DNA of 5,410 nucleotides from Synergistaceae bacterium. Its GTDB lineage: Bacteria; Synergistota; Synergistia; Synergistales; Aminobacteriaceae. The stretch lies in the NCBI GenBank assembly GCA_017447325.1, contig JAFSNU010000213.1, forward strand, positions 1 to 5,410, given 5' to 3'. Under the pieces are notes generated by a model. It was not told where the DNA came from. It ran no database searches and was given only the letters and a program-made list of their open reading frames with translations. Below, in pieces: positions 1 through 5,410 of the stretch; positions within the stretch are counted from its first letter, which is position 1, and the number at the start of each line of letters is the position of its first letter. The translations under genes and the position numbers were made by a program.

Positions 1-108
1 GCGTTTAAATTTGACGAGCGCAAAGTTTTATTCTCAAGATTTGCGGACGCTATAAGCAGCTTGAGCGGCAAAGATTTTAAGCCTGAGATTATAGATTTAT
101 TAAATTAA
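1..108 (+). CDS. C-terminal fragment of an unidentified protein
   Basis: An open frame enters from the left edge and reads 35 codons to a TAA at 106-108. The tail is mixed charged and hydrophobic, contains FDERKVLFSRFADAISSL and ends in IIDLLN. It looks like the amphipathic helical end of a soluble protein. It lies 8 bases upstream of the TatD gene, uses the same codon style and is on the same strand, so it is probably the preceding operon member. I do not recognise the family from so short a tail. That it is coding is inferred from frame continuity, codon use and tight spacing. Confidence 0.7.
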   Translation, partial: AFKFDERKVLFSRFADAISSLSGKDFKPEIIDLLN

Positions 109-116
109 AATTAAAA

Positions 117-893
117 ATGATCGACTCGCATTGTCATCCAAATTCAAAAGAGCTTGAGCTGAACGCGGCTGAAATTATAGAACGCGCTTATAGTGCTGGA
201 GTTGAAAGTTTTATGATAGTCGGCTGCGATTTAGACGATAGTTTTAAAGCGTTAAGCATGGCGAATAATTTTAAAAATTATAATGCTTATGCTGCTGTAG
301 GAATTCATCCGCATGAAGCTAAAATTTATGCGGATAATTTAGATTTTTATCTTGACAAGTTAGAAGCTATGACGCTTGATAATAGAGTTTTGGCTTGGGG
401 CGAGATCGGCCTTGATTATTATTATGATATATCGCCACGCGAAACTCAGCAAAAAATTTTTATAGCGCAGCTTGAGCGGGCTGTGAAATTAAATTTGCCT
501 GTTATATTGCATATTCGTGACGCAATGGACGACGCGCTTGCTATATTAAATGATTATTATAAAAATTTAAAATTATTATTTCACTGTTATGCCGGCGGCT
601 TGAAATATCTTGAAAGAGTTTTAGCCATGGGCGGGCTGTGCGCGTTGGGCGGAGCTGTGACTTGGAAGAAGAGCGACGAGCTGCGGGAAGTTGCGAAAAT
701 AATAAATCTTGATAAATTATTGCTTGAGACTGACTGTCCGTACATGACGCCCGCGCCGTTTCGAGGAAAAATTAACGAGCCTTGTTATATAAAATATGTT
801 TATGAATTAATAGCTAATATAAAAAATTTAGAATTTAGCGAGCTTGAAGATAGAATTAAAAATAATTATAAAAAATTTTTTGAGATTAAATAA
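117..893 (+). CDS. tatD: TatD family metal-dependent hydrolase (putative DNase)
   Basis: This is a 258-residue TIM-barrel amidohydrolase-superfamily protein of normal TatD length. The metal ligands and catalytic residues expected for the family are all visible: D3, H5 and H7 in the opening MIDSHCHPN, E96 in GEIGLDYYYD, H132 in LHIRDA, H156 in LFHCYAGG, and D206 in LLETDCPYM. The GIHPHEA motif at 62-68 and the APFRG motif near 213-217 are also typical. Family members are two-metal 3'-5' exonucleases or DNases acting in the cytoplasm on damaged or single-stranded ends; the actual substrate here is unknown. The start is secure because the metal-binding HxH normally lies within the first ten residues. 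There is no Shine-Dalgarno, only an A/T-rich leader, so translation may be coupled to the gene ending 8 bases upstream. Tgt follows after 10 bases. The protein appears intact. Confidence 0.95.
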   Translation: MIDSHCHPNSKELELNAAEIIERAYSAGVESFMIVGCDLDDSFKALSMANNFKNYNAYAAVGIHPHEAKIYADNLDFYLDKLEAMTLDNRVLAWGEIGLDYYYDISPRETQQKIFIAQLERAVKLNLPVILHIRDAMDDALAILNDYYKNLKLLFHCYAGGLKYLERVLAMGGLCALGGAVTWKKSDELREVAKIINLDKLLLETDCPYMTPAPFRGKINEPCYIKYVYELIANIKNLEFSELEDRIKNNYKKFFEIK

Positions 894-903
894 TTAAATA
901 AAA

Positions 904-2013
904 ATGTTTGAATTTAAATTAGAAAAAGTTTGCGGGAGAGCGAGAGCCGGAGAATTTATAACGCCGCATGGAATTATAAAGACGCCGGTGTTTATGCCGG
1001 TCGGAACTCAGGCAAGCGTTAAAGCAATGTCGCCGGACGAGCTTGTTGAAATAAATTCGCAGATAATTTTAGGCAATACTTATCACTTGTATTTGCGCCC
1101 GGGCGATGAGTTAATAGCCGAAGCCGGAGGCCTGCATAAATTTATGAACTGGAAGCGGCCTATATTAACTGACAGCGGCGGCTTTCAAGTTTTCTCGCTT
1201 GCAAAATTAAATAAAATCACGGACGAGGGCGTTAGCTGCCGTTCGCATATTGACGGCTCTGAACATTTTATGTCGCCGGAGTGGTCGATGAAAGTTCAGG
1301 AAAATTTGGGCAGTGATATAGCGATGTGTTTTGACCAGTGCGGAGCGTATCCTGCAACGCATGAGCGTGCAAGCGAAGAGTTGCGCCGCACGAGCTTGTG
1401 GGCTGAACGCTGCAAAAATTCGCACAAGCGCGAAGATCAAGCGTTATTTGGAATAGTTCAGGGATCGTTTTATGAAGATTTGAGATTAAAAAGCGCGAAA
1501 GAAATTATAGATTTGGATTTTAACGGCTATGGAATAGGCGGGCTGTCTGTCGGAGAACCCAGAGAGACTATGTATAAAATGCTTGATGTTTTAAGTCCCG
1601 TGATGCCTGAGCATAAGCCAAGATATTTAATGGGCGTCGGGTATCCGGTTGATATAGTTGAAGGGATAGCGCGGGGGATTGACATGTTTGACTGCGTCAT
1701 GCCGACACGCAACGGCCGCAACGGAACTTTGTTCACGTCGTTCGGCAGAGTTAATATTAAAGCTAATAAATACGCGCGTGATTTTACGCCTGTAGATCCT
1801 GAATGCGGCTGTTATTTATGCAGAAATTTCACGCGGGCTTATTTAAGACATTTATATCAAGCCGGAGAAATTTTAGCGGCGAGATTATGCACTTGGCATA
1901 ATTTATATTTTACTGTCAAGCTCGCCGAACGCGCCCGCGAAGCTATTATAAATAATAAATTTGAAGAGTTTAGAGAAAATTTTTACGCAAAATTTAAAGA
2001 TGAGCGAGCTTAA
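904..2013 (+). CDS. tgt: tRNA-guanine(34) transglycosylase (Tgt)
   Basis: This 369-residue enzyme, of usual bacterial length, exchanges G34 in GUN anticodons (Asp, Asn, His, Tyr tRNAs) for the queuosine precursor preQ1. By alignment in memory with the Zymomonas enzyme, D90 in LTDSGGFQVFSL is the general acid/base. D144 in MCFDQC and Q186 in GIVQGS contact the base. D263 in MFDCVMPTRNGRNG is the nucleophile. C301, C303, C306 and H332 form the zinc site near the C terminus. C146 and V216 (in GGLSVGE) match the bacterial preQ1-type pocket rather than the queuine type, but this is an inference from motif positions. No Shine-Dalgarno is seen; the leader is A/T only. The gene overlaps the downstream Sua5 gene by 14 bases, which points to co-transcription of two anticodon-loop modification genes. 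No queA, queuosine biosynthesis or yajC gene is in the window. The protein appears intact. Confidence 0.98.
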   Translation: MFEFKLEKVCGRARAGEFITPHGIIKTPVFMPVGTQASVKAMSPDELVEINSQIILGNTYHLYLRPGDELIAEAGGLHKFMNWKRPILTDSGGFQVFSLAKLNKITDEGVSCRSHIDGSEHFMSPEWSMKVQENLGSDIAMCFDQCGAYPATHERASEELRRTSLWAERCKNSHKREDQALFGIVQGSFYEDLRLKSAKEIIDLDFNGYGIGGLSVGEPRETMYKMLDVLSPVMPEHKPRYLMGVGYPVDIVEGIARGIDMFDCVMPTRNGRNGTLFTSFGRVNIKANKYARDFTPVDPECGCYLCRNFTRAYLRHLYQAGEILAARLCTWHNLYFTVKLAERAREAIINNKFEEFRENFYAKFKDERA

Positions 2014-3019
2014 AATAAATACTTTTAAACATAAAATAAATTATTTAGAGCCTGAGCCTGAAATTTTAGAGCAAGCTGCGAAGATTATAAAGCGCGGCGG
2101 GCTTGTCGCGTTCCCGACTGAAACTGTATATGGCCTTGGAGCGGACGCGCTTAATGCTCAAGCTGTTAAAAAAATTTATGAGGCTAAGGGCAGGCCGTCT
2201 AATAATCCGTTAATTTTGCATATAAATAATTTAGCTCAGGCTGAAAAATTAGTTTATCTTGATGACAGGGCTGAGTTATTAATGCGCGAATTTTGGCCCG
2301 GGCCGATAACTTTTGTATTAAAGGCTAAAGATATAATCCCGTTGGAGACGCGCGGCGGACTTGACACGGCAGCTTTGAGAATGCCTGATAATAAAATTGC
2401 AGCTAAATTAATTGAATTTGCAGACACGCCTATTGCTGCGCCCAGTGCGAACACGAGCGGCCGGCCAAGCCCGACTGACTTTGAAGCAGTTAATCATGAC
2501 ATGGACGGTAGGATCGACATGATTTTATATAGCAATAATTTAAATAAAAATATTGGGATAGAGTCGACTGTGATAGATATTAGCGAAGCTCAGCCGTTGT
2601 TATTAAGAGCCGGCGGCACGGCTAAAGAGCTTATAGATAAAGTTTTGATGAAAAATTTTAATTTAAAGCTTGCCCAGCCGGATGAGCAAAGCAAGCGCAG
2701 GTCGCCGGGCACGCGCTATAGACATTACGCGCCGATAATTCCCGTAAAAATCTGTTATTTTAAGGATAATAATTTTATAAATTTGCAAGATAATAACGAG
2801 TGGGGTTTTATTGGCTTACATGAGCCGGATAAAAATTTTAATTTTAAGAAAATTTTAATATTTAGCTCGCTTGAGGATTATGCGCGTGAATTATTTAAAA
2901 GCTTTAGAGATTTAGAGGCTGAGAATTTGCAGGGAATTATAGCTGAATTGCCGGAGGATGAGTCCGGTGTCGGGCTTGGACTTCGCGACAGAATTTTAAG
3001 AGCGGCGGGCGCATTATAG
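2000..3019 (+). CDS. tsaC: Sua5/YrdC/YwlC-type L-threonylcarbamoyladenylate synthase
   Basis: The enzyme condenses threonine, bicarbonate and ATP to threonylcarbamoyl-AMP, the donor for t6A37 in ANN-decoding tRNAs, working with the TsaD/TsaB/TsaE machinery. Taking the ATG at 2000, the protein has 339 residues, typical of the long Sua5 form. The YrdC domain spans about 15-205 and shows PTETVYGLG (39-47), KGRPSNNPL (63-71), WPGPITFVLKA (99-109), APSANTSGRPSPT (147-159), IESTVIDI (187-194) and LLRAGG (201-206). The linker motif SPGTRYRHYAP (235-245) and a C-terminal Sua5 domain (about 247-339, ending GLGLRDRILRAAG) follow. An upstream in-frame ATG at 1961 would add 13 residues but needs a 53-base overlap with tgt. 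The 2000 start gives a 14-base overlap and a more natural N terminus; neither has a clear Shine-Dalgarno. Translation is probably coupled to tgt. Confidence 0.95.
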   Translation: MSELKINTFKHKINYLEPEPEILEQAAKIIKRGGLVAFPTETVYGLGADALNAQAVKKIYEAKGRPSNNPLILHINNLAQAEKLVYLDDRAELLMREFWPGPITFVLKAKDIIPLETRGGLDTAALRMPDNKIAAKLIEFADTPIAAPSANTSGRPSPTDFEAVNHDMDGRIDMILYSNNLNKNIGIESTVIDISEAQPLLLRAGGTAKELIDKVLMKNFNLKLAQPDEQSKRRSPGTRYRHYAPIIPVKICYFKDNNFINLQDNNEWGFIGLHEPDKNFNFKKILIFSSLEDYARELFKSFRDLEAENLQGIIAELPEDESGVGLGLRDRILRAAGAL

Positions 3020-3070
3020 ATTTATAGTTTAAAATAAAATAAAATTTAAAATAAATTTAAAAATAAATAA
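3020..3070 (+). promoter_or_regulatory. A/T-only spacer, possible promoter or UP-like region
   Basis: Between the Sua5 stop and the Shine-Dalgarno of the next gene, 50 of 51 bases are A or T, the one G being at 3027. The tract contains repeated AAATTTAAA-like and AAATAAA words and no hairpin with a T-run, so there is no intrinsic terminator here. Many -10-like hexamers could be drawn by chance in such sequence, and I find no convincing -35 partner. A promoter is therefore possible but not shown. Read-through from the Sua5 gene is the simpler reading. Confidence 0.3.
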
Positions 3071-3075
3071 GGAGG
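3069..3075 (+). promoter_or_regulatory. Strong Shine-Dalgarno for the 656-residue membrane protein
   Basis: AAGGAGG lies 7 bases before the ATG at 3083, an almost ideal match and spacing to the 16S rRNA 3' end. It fixes the start at 3083 rather than at the later in-frame ATGs (residues 15 and 18). It is the only consensus Shine-Dalgarno in the window; the tatD, tgt and Sua5 starts have none. Confidence 0.9.
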
Positions 3076-3082
3076 CAAATAT

Positions 3083-5053
3083 ATGCGTTGGATTATTTTA
3101 GCGTTGTCAGTAGGCGCTGCCACAATGTCCATCATGCATGGGATTTTAATAATTCTTGGAATTTTTAATCCGCCGGAGGTCGCTGCCTGGAGCGCGGTTA
3201 TTCCTCAGACAGTTTTAAAAAGTCTGCCGATTGTCTCGGCTTTTGCGGCTTTGATAGGCGGCGTTATCGCGTTCAGCGGGAGCAAGATCGGTGCGCTGTT
3301 TTTGCTGATTGCCACCGCGTTATGCGCCTTTGCCCCGCGCGATATTTGGATTTACGGCGTCATGTATTTTATCTCGATGATATTATGCGTGTTTATTAAA
3401 AAACGTTATGATAATCAAGATTATTATGATTATGATTTCGAAGATTTTGAAAATATCGAGCGGGATAATGATTATGGCGACAACGGCTATGAGGCTTATG
3501 CTTCGCGCAGTAATAATTTAAGGCGCGGCGGAAATTATAATAATAATTATGATGATTATGAATATGAAGACGAGCGCGTGAACTCGCGGAGCCGCGGGCG
3601 TGAACGAGAACGCGGGCGTCAAGATTTAGATTTAAATTTAAATTTAAAAGATGAAGCACGGGGCGGCGGCGAAGAGTACGAGACTCGTGGAACGCCTTTG
3701 CGCAGTGATAATTTAAATAATAATATTAAGAATGATGATGAGATAGAAATTCCTGAAAGCGTTTTGCCGAGACGGCGGGCGTTTAAGACTTGCCCCAAGT
3801 GCGGCGAGACCGTTAGCACTGAGGCGAGCGTCTGTCCGACTTGCGGCGAGCTTTTGCACGTGCCGGAGTACGCGAAGCGCGACAAGGAGCTTGATAAATC
3901 TCATAATATTATTAATTTAGATATTAAAAATTTAGATAATGACAAGCAAGGTATTAAGCAAGAAGTTAAGCAGGAAATAAAATCAGAAAGCAGAGATGAC
4001 GACATGGAAGGCGTTGTTCGTTTAGAGCCGACGGCTGCTCATAAAGTCTTTGTCAGTCCGAGGCATGAGGAAGACGATATACCCAGAAGACCGGTTAATT
4101 TTGAGAACACGAGGCGCACGAGCATTGATATTAATCCTGACAAGTCCTATCAGGAGTTTGGTCAGTACGCGCGGAGCAGACGCAAGCGCGGGCGCGGCAA
4201 GTCGTTAGGGCGTAAAATTTTAGGATTTTTGTTATTGTTTGCAGCTGTCGGAGGTTCGTTATGGTTCTTGCTTGGGCTTCGCAAACTGCCTAAGGGAGAG
4301 ACGCCGCCGAATGTTGCGCCGATCAATACGCGTCAGGAGCGCGAGGAACGCGAAGAGCGCGAGACGCCGAATCCTGTTGAAGCTTTAGTGCAGCCGGTAG
4401 GTGAGCCTGCTGTGAGCGTGACTGAAACGGCGAATAATAATATTAGCTTGCCGGCGTTTACTCCGGACAGAAATCCGAGCCGCGCGATTATCACGAGACC
4501 AGGCGTTAATTTAAGAGAAGATCATAATACGGTTTCTAAGTCTTTAGCTAAATTAAGCGCTAATACTCAAGCTGAATTATTAGAGCGCTGGGCTGGCTCA
4601 GGAACGGGCAGGACTCCTGGCCCATGGTACAAAGTCAGGACAGGAAACAGAGAGGGCTGGGTCTATGGAGATTATGTCCAGCAGCGCGGCGGCTCTCTGC
4701 CTTCCGGCTACTCGAGCGCATTATTAAAATCTTTCGGGAGCAGCAAGGCCGATTTAAATTCAAGCTTCGGCAGTCCAAGATCGCAAAACAACACGACTAT
4801 TGACTGGCCCGGCGTGACGGCTACTTTTAGAAATAATAATTTAGTAAGATTAAGATTAAACCCGGGCTCGCAGTACGAGTTTAAGAATGGCTTGAGACCC
4901 GGCCTGTCGCGCGATGAGTTATTAAATATCATGGGTTATCCGAGCAGCATCTCGCAGAGAAATTATGTTTACAGCGAGAACGGCAAGACGGGAATAAGCG
5001 TCGAGCTGAGAAATAATAATGTCAACAGTGTCACTGTAAACGCAGTGCCGTAA
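3083..5053 (+). CDS. Multidomain membrane protein: 4 TM, zinc ribbon, TM, SH3b, two BamE-like repeats
   Basis: A 656-residue protein that I cannot name. Four hydrophobic helices lie at about 3-28, 47-65, 68-85 and 88-106, followed by KKR. Residues 109-235 are low-complexity: first D/Y/N/E-rich, then R/E-rich, with an LNLNL patch. C237, C240, C251 and C254 (CPKC and CPTC) form a zinc ribbon. A charged stretch ends in SRRKRGRGK, then a fifth helix at about 379-399. By the positive-inside rule, the zinc-ribbon segment is cytoplasmic and residues 400-656 are outside. The outer part has an ERE-repeat and Pro-rich linker, a bacterial SH3b domain (about 466-533, with RPGVNLRE, PWYKVR and GWVYGDYV), and two similar repeats of about 45 residues resembling the BamE/SmpA fold. 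SH3b domains commonly bind peptidoglycan or peptides, so an envelope sensor or scaffold role is inferred only. It has its own strong ribosome site, follows Sua5 by 63 bases and ends at a strong terminator. The reading frame is intact. Confidence 0.93.
   Translation: MRWIILALSVGAATMSIMHGILIILGIFNPPEVAAWSAVIPQTVLKSLPIVSAFAALIGGVIAFSGSKIGALFLLIATALCAFAPRDIWIYGVMYFISMILCVFIKKRYDNQDYYDYDFEDFENIERDNDYGDNGYEAYASRSNNLRRGGNYNNNYDDYEYEDERVNSRSRGRERERGRQDLDLNLNLKDEARGGGEEYETRGTPLRSDNLNNNIKNDDEIEIPESVLPRRRAFKTCPKCGETVSTEASVCPTCGELLHVPEYAKRDKELDKSHNIINLDIKNLDNDKQGIKQEVKQEIKSESRDDDMEGVVRLEPTAAHKVFVSPRHEEDDIPRRPVNFENTRRTSIDINPDKSYQEFGQYARSRRKRGRGKSLGRKILGFLLLFAAVGGSLWFLLGLRKLPKGETPPNVAPINTRQEREEREERETPNPVEALVQPVGEPAVSVTETANNNISLPAFTPDRNPSRAIITRPGVNLREDHNTVSKSLAKLSANTQAELLERWAGSGTGRTPGPWYKVRTGNREGWVYGDYVQQRGGSLPSGYSSALLKSFGSSKADLNSSFGSPRSQNNTTIDWPGVTATFRNNNLVRLRLNPGSQYEFKNGLRPGLSRDELLNIMGYPSSISQRNYVYSENGKTGISVELRNNNVNSVTVNAVP
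4337..4363 (+). repeat. Threefold Glu-Arg-Glu codon repeat in the juxtamembrane linker
   Basis: Residues 419-427 of the membrane protein are three ERE units in a row, built from GAG/GAA and CGC codons. They lie just outside the fifth membrane helix, before the Pro/Val-rich spacer leading to the SH3b domain. The run is probably a charged linker and may vary in length between strains; that variability is inferred from its repeat nature. Confidence 0.6.
4745..5038 (+). repeat. Two tandem BamE/SmpA-like repeat units within the membrane protein
   Basis: Unit 1 is about residues 555-592 and unit 2 about 607-652. Both open with an acidic-Leu helix ending in a glycine, one variable residue and a proline (ADLNSSFGSP and DELLNIMGYP). 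Both end with a beta-strand pair around an identical RNNN turn (TFRNNNLVRLRLN and ELRNNNVNSVTVN). The offset between matched residues is 55 to 60. The RNNN codons are identical over 12 bases at 4829-4840 and 5009-5020. The helix-GxP-strand-turn-strand pattern resembles the BamE/SmpA superfamily, but that assignment is by eye. Confidence 0.65.
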
Positions 5054-5079
5054 ATTAATTTAAAATTAAAAATTTATAA

Positions 5080-5116
5080 GCGGCTTGATTTAAATATCGG
5101 GCCGCCTTTTATTTTT
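5080..5116 (+). terminator. Rho-independent terminator after the membrane protein gene
   Basis: Bases 5080-5105 fold into a continuous 10-pair stem with a 6-base loop. The stem runs GCGGC, then two U-G wobble pairs, then GAU, and pairs with AUC, GG and GCCGC. It is followed by CTTTTATTTTT at 5106-5116. It lies 26 bases after the stop codon at 5051-5053 and should end the upstream transcription unit. In the reverse direction the T-run is weak, so it is mainly one-way. Confidence 0.88.
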
Positions 5117-5117
5117 A

Positions 5118-5126
5118 TGCTAAAAT
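5118..5126 (+). promoter_or_regulatory. Possible extended -10 promoter for the flavin reductase gene
   Basis: TGC followed by TAAAAT resembles an extended -10 element (TG, one base, TATAAT-like), directly after the terminator T-run. No good -35 hexamer is present 17 bases upstream, where the terminator stem lies. Position is favourable because the gene after a terminator needs its own promoter, but the surrounding A/T richness makes chance matches likely. Confidence 0.3.
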
Positions 5127-5156
5127 TATTAAAATTAAATTTAAATTTAAAATCTG

Positions 5157-5165
5157 AAAGGAAAG
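5157..5165 (+). promoter_or_regulatory. Weak ribosome binding site for the flavin reductase gene
   Basis: AAAGGAAAG contains a partial Shine-Dalgarno (AGGA at 5159-5162), about 14 bases before the ATG at 5177. This spacing is longer than usual, so the site is plausible but suboptimal. No better candidate lies closer. Confidence 0.4.
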
Positions 5166-5176
5166 TTGTTGTAAAA

Positions 5177-5410
5177 ATGAGAAAAGATTTAGGCTCACTG
5201 CCCGCAGTGTTCCCGATGCCGGTGTTAATGGTCGCGACTTACGGAGACGACGGCAAGGTTGACGTAATGAACGTAGCTTGGGGCGGCATATGCGCCGGTG
5301 ACAAGATCGCGCTTAACTTAGCGACTGACCGCAAAACTTTAAAAAATATTAGAGCTAAACAGGCTTTCACGGTGAGCTTGGCTGACGAGGCGCATATTAA
5401 AGAGGCTGAC
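5177..5410 (+). CDS. Flavin reductase family protein, N-terminal part (runs off the window)
   Basis: Seventy-eight codons read from ATG to the window edge without a stop. The sequence begins MRKDLGSLPAVFPMPVLMVA and continues with TYGDDGKVDVMNVAWGGICAGDKIALNL, then KTLKNIRAKQAFTVSLAD and EAHIKEAD. The PMPVLMVATY, VDVMNVAWGGI and KNI..K.AFTVSL pattern is that of the FMN-binding split-barrel flavin reductase-like/flavoredoxin family. These are cytoplasmic proteins that bind FMN and transfer electrons from NAD(P)H or partner proteins. Substrate and partner cannot be told from this part. The family is usually near 190 residues, so more than half is missing on the right. It is separated from the upstream operon by a strong terminator and is likely transcribed on its own. 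Its codons are somewhat more GC-rich than those of tatD. Confidence 0.92.
   Translation, partial: MRKDLGSLPAVFPMPVLMVATYGDDGKVDVMNVAWGGICAGDKIALNLATDRKTLKNIRAKQAFTVSLADEAHIKEAD

Noticed and set aside
1207..1440. Minus-strand open frame inside tgt
   Set aside because: It lies wholly within a highly conserved gene, has no ribosome site and encodes no recognisable protein; it is a shadow of the GC-rich codons. The other minus-strand frames at 1527-1736, 2254-2454, 3396-3904 and 4708-4932 are rejected for the same reason.
1450..1467. GIVQGS in Tgt instead of the commoner GIVQGG
   Set aside because: Ser at this position occurs, as I recall, in the well-studied Zymomonas enzyme; the base-contacting Gln and following Gly are kept, so it is not a sign of altered function.
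1961..1999. Upstream in-frame ATG that would add 13 residues to the Sua5 protein
   Set aside because: It requires a 53-base overlap with tgt, has no Shine-Dalgarno, and the added residues are outside the known YrdC domain. The ATG at 2000 gives the usual family length.
3020..3070. A/T-rich tract as a replication origin or DnaA unwinding element
   Set aside because: No DnaA boxes or origin-linked genes are near, and similar A/T-only spacers occur elsewhere in the window.
5054..5176. Riboswitch or small RNA ahead of the flavin reductase gene
   Set aside because: The only stable structure is the terminator hairpin just after the upstream gene; the rest is low-complexity A/T with no conserved aptamer-like elements.
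1..5410. Mobile element, CRISPR array, toxin-antitoxin or defence system
   Set aside because: No terminal inverted repeats, transposase or integrase motifs, direct-repeat/spacer arrays or small paired genes were found; the genes are housekeeping plus one envelope-type protein.

Overview
The window looks like ordinary chromosomal housekeeping DNA from an anaerobic, gut- or sediment-type bacterium. Spacers are almost pure A/T. Codons mix A/T-rich choices (TTA, AAT, AAA, ATA) with GC-rich ones (GCG, CGC, GGC). A Synergistota-like or Firmicutes-like host is my impression from codon style and protein flavour only, not an established assignment. All genes read on the + strand and there is no gene-free stretch over about 130 bases.

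Layout: (1) 1-108, the C-terminal tail of an unidentified protein; (2) 117-893, a TatD-family metal-dependent hydrolase; (3) 904-2013, tRNA-guanine transglycosylase (tgt); (4) 2000-3019, a Sua5-type threonylcarbamoyl-AMP synthase, overlapping tgt by 14 bases; (5) 3083-5053, a 656-residue multidomain membrane protein with its own strong Shine-Dalgarno; (6) a strong intrinsic terminator at 5080-5116; (7) from 5177 to the window edge, the N-terminal 78 codons of a flavin reductase-like protein, probably a separate transcription unit.

The first four genes are packed with gaps of 8 and 10 bases and one overlap, so they very likely form one operon. Two of them modify tRNA anticodon loops: Tgt starts queuosine insertion at G34, and Sua5 supplies the activated threonylcarbamoyl group for t6A37. 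No terminator separates them from gene 5, so some read-through into it is likely before the terminator at 5080.

The least ordinary item is the 656-residue protein. It has four N-terminal membrane helices, a long disordered cytoplasmic segment holding a four-cysteine zinc ribbon, a fifth membrane helix, and then an extracytoplasmic SH3b domain and two tandem BamE/SmpA-like repeats. Its function is unknown; a cell-envelope sensor or scaffold is a reasonable guess. I see no mobile element, CRISPR array, tRNA, rRNA or defence system.
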